Program-made: the position numbers and the translations under genes
Source: Halodesulfurarchaeum sp. HSR-GB
GTDB lineage: Archaea > Halobacteriota > Halobacteria > Halobacteriales > Halobacteriaceae
Reading direction: 5' to 3'
NCBI RefSeq assembly: GCF_031432215.1
Contig: NZ_JAVKGN010000001.1
Location: forward strand, 248,001 to 312,000
DNA length: 64,000 nt
Notes under the pieces: model-generated
Database searches by the model: none
Seen by the model: the letters and a program-made list of their open reading frames with translations, nothing else
Told to the model about the DNA's origin: nothing
Part shown: positions 59,361 to 64,000 of the stretch, in pieces
How the letters are laid out: every line of letters begins with the position of its first letter
How positions within the stretch are numbered: position 1 is the first letter of the stretch

Positions 59361-59783
59361 ATGGCCGTCGTCAGCATCTCGATGCCCGACTCCCTCCTCG
59401 AACAACTCGACGCGTTCGCGGAGGAGCACGGGTTCACGGGCCGCAGCGAGGTCCTCCGGGAGGCGAGTCGCACGTTGATGGAGGAGTTCGACGAGAAGCG
59501 TCTGGAGGACCGGGACCTCATGGCGATCGTCACGGTCCTTTTCGACTACCAGACGACGGACGTCGAGGAGGCCCTGATCGACCTGCGGCACGAGTACGAG
59601 GACCTGGTCGCCTCGAACCTCCACAGTCACGTCGGCGAAAACAACTGCATGGAACTGTTCGTTCTGGAGGGAGACCTGGACGAAATCTCCGAGTTCGTGG
59701 GTCGGCTCCGGGCCACCAAGGACACCCTGCTCCTCGATCACTCGGTCGTTCCGGTTGATGACCTGGGCGACAAACCGCTCTAG
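59361..59783 (+). CDS. nikR: NikR-type nickel-responsive regulator
   Basis: A 140-residue CopG/ribbon-helix-helix regulator with an ACT-like metal domain. The RHH part is [20 protein letters not shown] then [17 protein letters not shown] (about 3-43). The high-affinity nickel ligands are all present: His77 (LRHEYEDL), His88 and His90 (HSHVGENNC), Cys96. So it should sense Ni and repress Ni uptake. No nickel transporter is next to it in this window. The start at 59361 rather than 59322 follows the family and the TATA box. Confidence 0.92.
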   Translation: MAVVSISMPDSLLEQLDAFAEEHGFTGRSEVLREASRTLMEEFDEKRLEDRDLMAIVTVLFDYQTTDVEEALIDLRHEYEDLVASNLHSHVGENNCMELFVLEGDLDEISEFVGRLRATKDTLLLDHSVVPVDDLGDKPL

Positions 59784-59822
59784 ACTGCGGGTTTTACGGC
59801 CGCGGGCGTGAAACCGCCAGTC

Positions 59823-62816
59823 ATGACTTCACGGTCCGGGGCCCCCGACCCCGCACTGGACCCCAGAGCGGATTTTGACTACCAGGGCGGGCCACGATCC
59901 CACCCAGACCTGGCCGAGGCCATCACCAAACGGATCGACGGCGAGGTTCGGTTCGACCAGTACACCAGACAGGCCTACGCGACTGACGCGAGTCTCTACC
60001 AGATCGAGCCGATCGGCGTCGTCAGGCCGAAACACACCGAAGACGTGGCGACCGTCGTCTCGGTCTGCCGCGAGCGGGGAACTGCGGTCCTGCCCCGGGG
60101 AGCCGGCACCAGCCTCGCCGGTCAGACGACGAACGAGGCCGTCGTGCTCGACTTCAAGGCCCACATGGATGGCGTCCAATCGGTCGATCCCGAGTCGAGC
60201 ACCGTCAGGGCCCAGCCTGGAATTACGCTCGCGGCACTCGACGACGCTGTCGCTTCACACGACCTGCAGTACGCCCCCGACCCGGCCTGGGGCGACAAGA
60301 GCGTACTCGGTGGTGCCATCGGGAACAACTCGACCGGCGCCCACTCCCTGCGCTACGAGAAGGCAGACGCGTACCTCGAATCCGCCGAGGTCGTCCTGGC
60401 CTCCGGGGCAGTCGTCGACTTTGGCTGGATGGATCTCACCGACCTTCGGGCTGCGGCAGACCCCGAGGGAGACCTCGAAGCCCGGCTCTACGCCGAACTC
60501 GTCCGCATTATCGACGAGCACGGCGACACGATCACGGAGGTGTACCCGGACCTCCACCGGAACGTCTCGGGGTACAACCTCGACCTCCTGATCGAAGAAG
60601 CCGAAACGTATAATCGGGTCAACGTCGCCCGGATCTTCGCCGGGAGCGAAGGGACCCTAGGCATCATCACCGAGGCGACAGTCGCCCTCGAACCGGTTCC
60701 CGAGGCGACGGCCGTCGCACTCCTGACCTACGACGATCTCGGGGCTGCACTGGGCGATCTGGAAGCCGTCCTCGCCCACGACCCGGCGGCCCTGGAAGTG
60801 ATGGACGAGCAGTTTCTCGATCTGGCAGGGACTGTCGATCGCTTCGAGGACCTGATCGCGGAGTTTCCGGATGGGACTGGTGCGACCCTGCTCGTGGAGT
60901 TCGACGCGGATTCGGAGGCTGGGGTCAGCGAGTCCGTCGAAGAGTTGATCGCGGATCGGGTCGCGGTGGACACGACGGGACGAGCCAACGGCGCGCTCGA
61001 AGCGCATACTTCGGAACGACAGGCGGCCTTCTGGGACCTCCGGAAAGCCGGGCTGCCGATCTTGCTCTCCGAGACCGGAACGGTCAGGCCCTGGCCGTTC
61101 ATCGAGGACACGGCGATTCCGGTCTCCAATCTGGGGGCCTTCGTCGCGGACGTGCAGGTGATCCTCGACAGCCACGACACGTCGGCGACCTTCTATGCCC
61201 ATGCCGGCCCGGGTGTGCTCCACATCCGGCCGTTCCTCGATCTGCAAACCCAGTCGGGGGTCGATGCGATGGCCGACATCGCCGACGCGATCACCGACCT
61301 GGTCGTGACCTATGATGGAGCCGTCTCCGGTGAACACGGCGACGGGCGGGCCCGCACCCAGTGGAATCGCAAGCGGTACGGCGAGGACGTGTGGGAACTG
61401 TTCCGCTCGCTCAAGCGGCAGGTCGACCCCGACTGGATCCTGAATCCGGGGCCCGTGGGCGGAGCCGAAGACGGCCCGCCGGACATGACCGAGTCGCTCC
61501 GCTTCGGGCCCGGGTACGAGTTCGACCTCCCCGTCGACCCCGAACTGAACTGGGAGAACGAGAACGGCATGCGCGGAATGGTCGAATTGTGTCACGGCTG
61601 TGGCGGCTGTACCGGGTTCACGGAGACGACCGGCGGGGTGATGTGTCCGACCTTCAGGGCGACCGGCGAGGAGATCCAGAGCACGCGCGCCCGGGCGAAC
61701 TTGCTCCGGACCGCGATGGACGGCACGCTCCCGGCCGACCCGCTTGCGGAGGAATTCATCGAGGAGGTCCTCTCACTCTGTGTCTCCTGTCAGGGCTGTC
61801 GTCGGGACTGTCCCTCCGGCGTGGACATGGCCAAACTCAAGGCCGAACTGACCCACGCCTATCACCAGCGCGAGGGCGCGACCCTGCGCTCGAAGCTCTT
61901 TGCCAACGTGGACCAGCTAGCGAGTCTGGCCGCGACGGTTTCGCCGGTTTCGAAGACACTCGCGAGTCTGCCCGGCGCGGACTGGCTGCTCGAACGTACC
62001 CTCGGCATCGCTAGCGAGCGAACCCTCCCGACGTTCGAGGGGCCGCCGCTCCAGGACTGGTTCACGGCTCGGGGCGGCTGTCGAGTTCCAGCATCCGAGG
62101 CCGAGCATCGGGTGATCCTCTTCCCGGACACGTACACCAACTACAGCCGTCAGCACGTGGGCAAAGCCGCCGTGGCGGTGCTGGAGGCCGCGGGGGTCCA
62201 CGTCGAGGTGGCCGAGCGCTCCGACAGCGGACGGCCGGCCTACTCGAAATCCTTCATCGATCAGGCCCGCCAGGCGGCCGAGGAGAACGTCGCGGCCCTG
62301 GAGCCACGAGTGCGAGATGGGTGGACCGTCCTCACCACCGAACCCTCAGATGCGGTCATGTTCCAGCACGATTACCTGGACCTCCTCGATGGTCCGGCGG
62401 TCTCCCGGCTCGCCGAGCACACCTACGGGGTCATGGAGTTTCTCGATCGCTTCGACCTGGTCGAGTCGCTTCCTGTGCGAGCGGACGGCGAGACCGTGAC
62501 CTACCACGGCCACTGCCACCAGAAGGCGGAAGGAACTGACCACCACGCCGCCCGCGCGCTCGACCGGGCCGGCTTCGACGTCGAGGAACTCGATTCGGGG
62601 TGCTGTGGCATGGCCGGGACCTTCGGCTACGAGGCCGAGCACTACTCGATGAGCATGGCCATCGGACGGGACGTCTTCGAACTGATCCGGGAGCGCGACG
62701 GCGACGTGCTCGTGGCCCCCGGCGGGTCCTGCCGCACACAGTTTGCGGACAGCCCCGTCGCCGAGGGACAGCCACCCCACCCCATCGAGTTGCTGGCCGG
62801 TTCGCTCTCGGAGTGA
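59823..62816 (+). CDS. dld: FAD- and FeS-binding D-lactate dehydrogenase-type oxidoreductase
   Basis: A 997-residue fused oxidoreductase. N-terminal FAD-binding-4 domain: RPKHTEDVATVVSVCRERGT, then VLPRGAGTSLAGQ (about 60-100) and GGAIGNNSTGAHSLRYEKAD. FAD-linked oxidase C-terminal domain to about 550. Iron-sulfur part: CHGCGGCTGF near 590 and CVSCQGCRRDCPSG near 653. Two CCG-type repeats follow; HGHCHQKA and SGCCGMAGTFGYEAEHYSMS mark the last. The order matches GlcD-GlcF fusions, i.e. D-lactate or glycolate (2-hydroxyacid) dehydrogenase giving electrons to quinone. The ATG at 59823 is preferred to a GTG at 59808. Confidence 0.88.
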   Translation: MTSRSGAPDPALDPRADFDYQGGPRSHPDLAEAITKRIDGEVRFDQYTRQAYATDASLYQIEPIGVVRPKHTEDVATVVSVCRERGTAVLPRGAGTSLAGQTTNEAVVLDFKAHMDGVQSVDPESSTVRAQPGITLAALDDAVASHDLQYAPDPAWGDKSVLGGAIGNNSTGAHSLRYEKADAYLESAEVVLASGAVVDFGWMDLTDLRAAADPEGDLEARLYAELVRIIDEHGDTITEVYPDLHRNVSGYNLDLLIEEAETYNRVNVARIFAGSEGTLGIITEATVALEPVPEATAVALLTYDDLGAALGDLEAVLAHDPAALEVMDEQFLDLAGTVDRFEDLIAEFPDGTGATLLVEFDADSEAGVSESVEELIADRVAVDTTGRANGALEAHTSERQAAFWDLRKAGLPILLSETGTVRPWPFIEDTAIPVSNLGAFVADVQVILDSHDTSATFYAHAGPGVLHIRPFLDLQTQSGVDAMADIADAITDLVVTYDGAVSGEHGDGRARTQWNRKRYGEDVWELFRSLKRQVDPDWILNPGPVGGAEDGPPDMTESLRFGPGYEFDLPVDPELNWENENGMRGMVELCHGCGGCTGFTETTGGVMCPTFRATGEEIQSTRARANLLRTAMDGTLPADPLAEEFIEEVLSLCVSCQGCRRDCPSGVDMAKLKAELTHAYHQREGATLRSKLFANVDQLASLAATVSPVSKTLASLPGADWLLERTLGIASERTLPTFEGPPLQDWFTARGGCRVPASEAEHRVILFPDTYTNYSRQHVGKAAVAVLEAAGVHVEVAERSDSGRPAYSKSFIDQARQAAEENVAALEPRVRDGWTVLTTEPSDAVMFQHDYLDLLDGPAVSRLAEHTYGVMEFLDRFDLVESLPVRADGETVTYHGHCHQKAEGTDHHAARALDRAGFDVEELDSGCCGMAGTFGYEAEHYSMSMAIGRDVFELIRERDGDVLVAPGGSCRTQFADSPVAEGQPPHPIELLAGSLSE

Positions 62817-62889
62817 CGTGTGCCCTCGACCCGTGGGAGGCCCTATCGGGGAAGCCTTATCCCTGTCCCTCCATTGTATCTTAATTGCA

Positions 62890-63084
62890 ATGGCAACAGG
62901 TACGGTCGACTTCTTCCATACGCGGAAGGGTTACGGTTTCATCGAGAGCGACGACGCAGACGAAGACGTTTTCTTCCACATGGAAGATGTCGGCGGTGAG
63001 GACCTCGAAGAGGGCCAGGATGTCGAGTTCGACATCGATCAGGCCCCCAAGGGTCCGCGTGCGGTCAACCTCGAGCGAGTTTAA
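62890..63084 (+). CDS. cspA: Cold-shock-domain protein
   Basis: A 64-residue CspA-family single-strand nucleic-acid-binding protein. MATGTVDFFHTRKGYGFIES contains RNP1 (KGYGFI), and DVFFHMEDV contains RNP2-like VFFH. Small OB fold, acidic as in haloarchaea. The long frame upstream (from 62743) overlaps dld and is rejected. It stands alone between dld and the E1-like gene; the role is probably RNA chaperoning during growth shifts. Confidence 0.93.
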   Translation: MATGTVDFFHTRKGYGFIESDDADEDVFFHMEDVGGEDLEEGQDVEFDIDQAPKGPRAVNLERV

Positions 63085-63203
63085 TCGATCGGGTTTCACC
63101 ACGTTCTCAGGTATCGGTTCGGGACTACCCGATTTTTCGGGCATTCGACAGCCAGCAGCGGCTGGTCGAATTCGTTTTCAGGCAGGCACTCGAATGCAAG
63201 TCG

Positions 63204-64000
63204 ATGAGTGACGACCCCGGCCCAGGCGCGGAGTATCGCTACGCTCGCCACCTCTCGATCGACGTCGTCGGTGGCGCCGGCCAGGAACGCATCCAGCAGG
63301 CAGACGTGCTGGTCGTCGGCGCGGGCGGACTGGGGTCACCCGTCATCGCCTATCTCGCGGCCGCGGGGGTCGGCACGCTGCACATCGTGGATCCGGATAT
63401 CGTCGAGACCTCGAACCTCCAGCGGCAGGTCATCCACACCGAGGCAGACGTCGGCCGGCCGAAAGTAGACAGTGCAAAGGCGTTCGTCGAGTCGCTCAAC
63501 AGCGAAATCGAGGTCCACACCCACGAGGCGGAGTTCGGGCCCGAGAACGCCGAATCGCTCGTGGCGGACCGCGACGTGGTCGTCGACTGTACGGACAACT
63601 TCCGGGCTCGGTATGTCATCAACGACGCCTGTACGCTCGCCGGTGTCCCGTTCGTCCACGGGGCGGTCTATCGACTCGAAGGCCAGATCGGCACCTTCGG
63701 GACCAGCGAGGACGGGCCCTGTTATCGCTGCCTGTTCCCCGAGGCCCCACCCGAGGAGGCGACCCCGGACTGTGCGGTCGACGGCGTTCTGAGCCCGCTC
63801 CCGGGCACGATCGGAACCATGGAGGCCACGGAAGTGCTCAAGGCCGTCGCCGAGTTCGGCGAGCAACTCGACGGGCGGCTACTGGTCTATGACGGCGAGG
63901 ACATGACCACCGAGACACTCCCGATGCGGCAAAACCCCGACTGCCCGGTCTGCGGCGAGCACGCCGAAATCGACTCGGTCGCCGAAATCGAGTACACCCA
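63204..64000 (+). CDS. ubaA: ThiF/MoeB/UbaA-type E1-like enzyme (3' end cut)
   Basis: At least 265 residues of an E1-like adenylating enzyme; the frame is open to the right edge. The Rossmann ATP site is VLVVGAGGLGSPVIAYLAAA (about residues 34-53), followed by DPDIVETSNLQRQVIHTEAD. VDCTDNFRARYVINDAC is the conserved catalytic region. Zinc Cys pairs are CYRC (about 174-177) and CPVCG (about 250-254). In haloarchaea UbaA activates SAMP ubiquitin-like proteins for protein tagging, tRNA thiolation and molybdopterin sulfur transfer. ThiF or MoeB are alternatives by sequence alone. I prefer the ATG at 63204 (MSDDPGPGAEYRYARHLSID). Confidence 0.85.
   Translation, partial: MSDDPGPGAEYRYARHLSIDVVGGAGQERIQQADVLVVGAGGLGSPVIAYLAAAGVGTLHIVDPDIVETSNLQRQVIHTEADVGRPKVDSAKAFVESLNSEIEVHTHEAEFGPENAESLVADRDVVVDCTDNFRARYVINDACTLAGVPFVHGAVYRLEGQIGTFGTSEDGPCYRCLFPEAPPEEATPDCAVDGVLSPLPGTIGTMEATEVLKAVAEFGEQLDGRLLVYDGEDMTTETLPMRQNPDCPVCGEHAEIDSVAEIEYT

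Overview
The window is ordinary haloarchaeal chromosome (class Halobacteria). The signs are high GC, very acidic proteins, an archaeal ribosomal-protein operon, archaeal lipid and bacterioruberin carotenoid genes, PGF-CTERM and Tat surface proteins, and many leaderless genes with a TATA-like box about 27 bp before the start codon. I cannot name the genus with confidence. About 65 protein genes and one tRNA can be supported.

Layout. 1-4.3 kb (minus): head of the ribosomal operon (SPOUT methylase, L3, L4, L23, L2, S19, partial L22). 4.4-5.4 kb: tRNA-Gly(GCC) followed by a tandem array of copies of its 3' end with hairpin-rich spacers. 5.4-12.7 kb: transporter, small proteins, two large secreted proteins in an AT-richer patch, and a membrane protein. 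12.7-20 kb: Tat lipoprotein, mch, and the bacterioruberin cluster (crtI-lyeJ-cruF, with crtB convergent). 20-26.9 kb: GTPBP1-like GTPase, pyrF, DUF2240, eS8, Cdc48 and RadB. 26.9-28 kb: an orphan two-repeat CRISPR remnant, an AbrB/PIN toxin-antitoxin operon with a perfect palindromic operator, and a branched inverted-repeat structure. 28-33.8 kb: CBS protein, oxidoreductases, CDGSH protein, MBL-fold enzyme and DUF proteins. 33.9-43.8 kb: trpE/pabB-pabA-pabC-like operon, carB, carA, an Lrp regulator, idi and moaB. 43.7-48.5 kb (minus): pyrG-guaAb-DUF7126, then an orphan Cas6-type RAMP endoribonuclease and a VOC protein. 48.6-64 kb: PspA, MATE exporter, ThrRS, Vms1-like release factor, AzgA permease, HTH-PRT regulator, pyrE, carS, ilvE, nikR, D-lactate dehydrogenase, cspA and a partial E1-like gene.

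How it works together. Much of the window is nucleotide supply (carAB, pyrE, pyrF, pyrG, guaA, AzgA permease) plus isoprenoid and lipid chemistry (idi, crtB, crtI, lyeJ, cruF, carS). carA and carB lie about 4 kb apart but share a near-identical operator-like motif, and an Lrp-family regulator is divergent from carA, so they may form one regulon.

The three places most worth attention are: (1) the tRNA-Gly 3'-end array at 4.77-5.36 kb; (2) the orphan mini-CRISPR directly upstream of a toxin-antitoxin promoter at 26.97-27.13 kb, together with an orphan cas6-like gene at 44.6 kb and no other cas genes visible; (3) the branched inverted-repeat structure at 27.89-27.97 kb.
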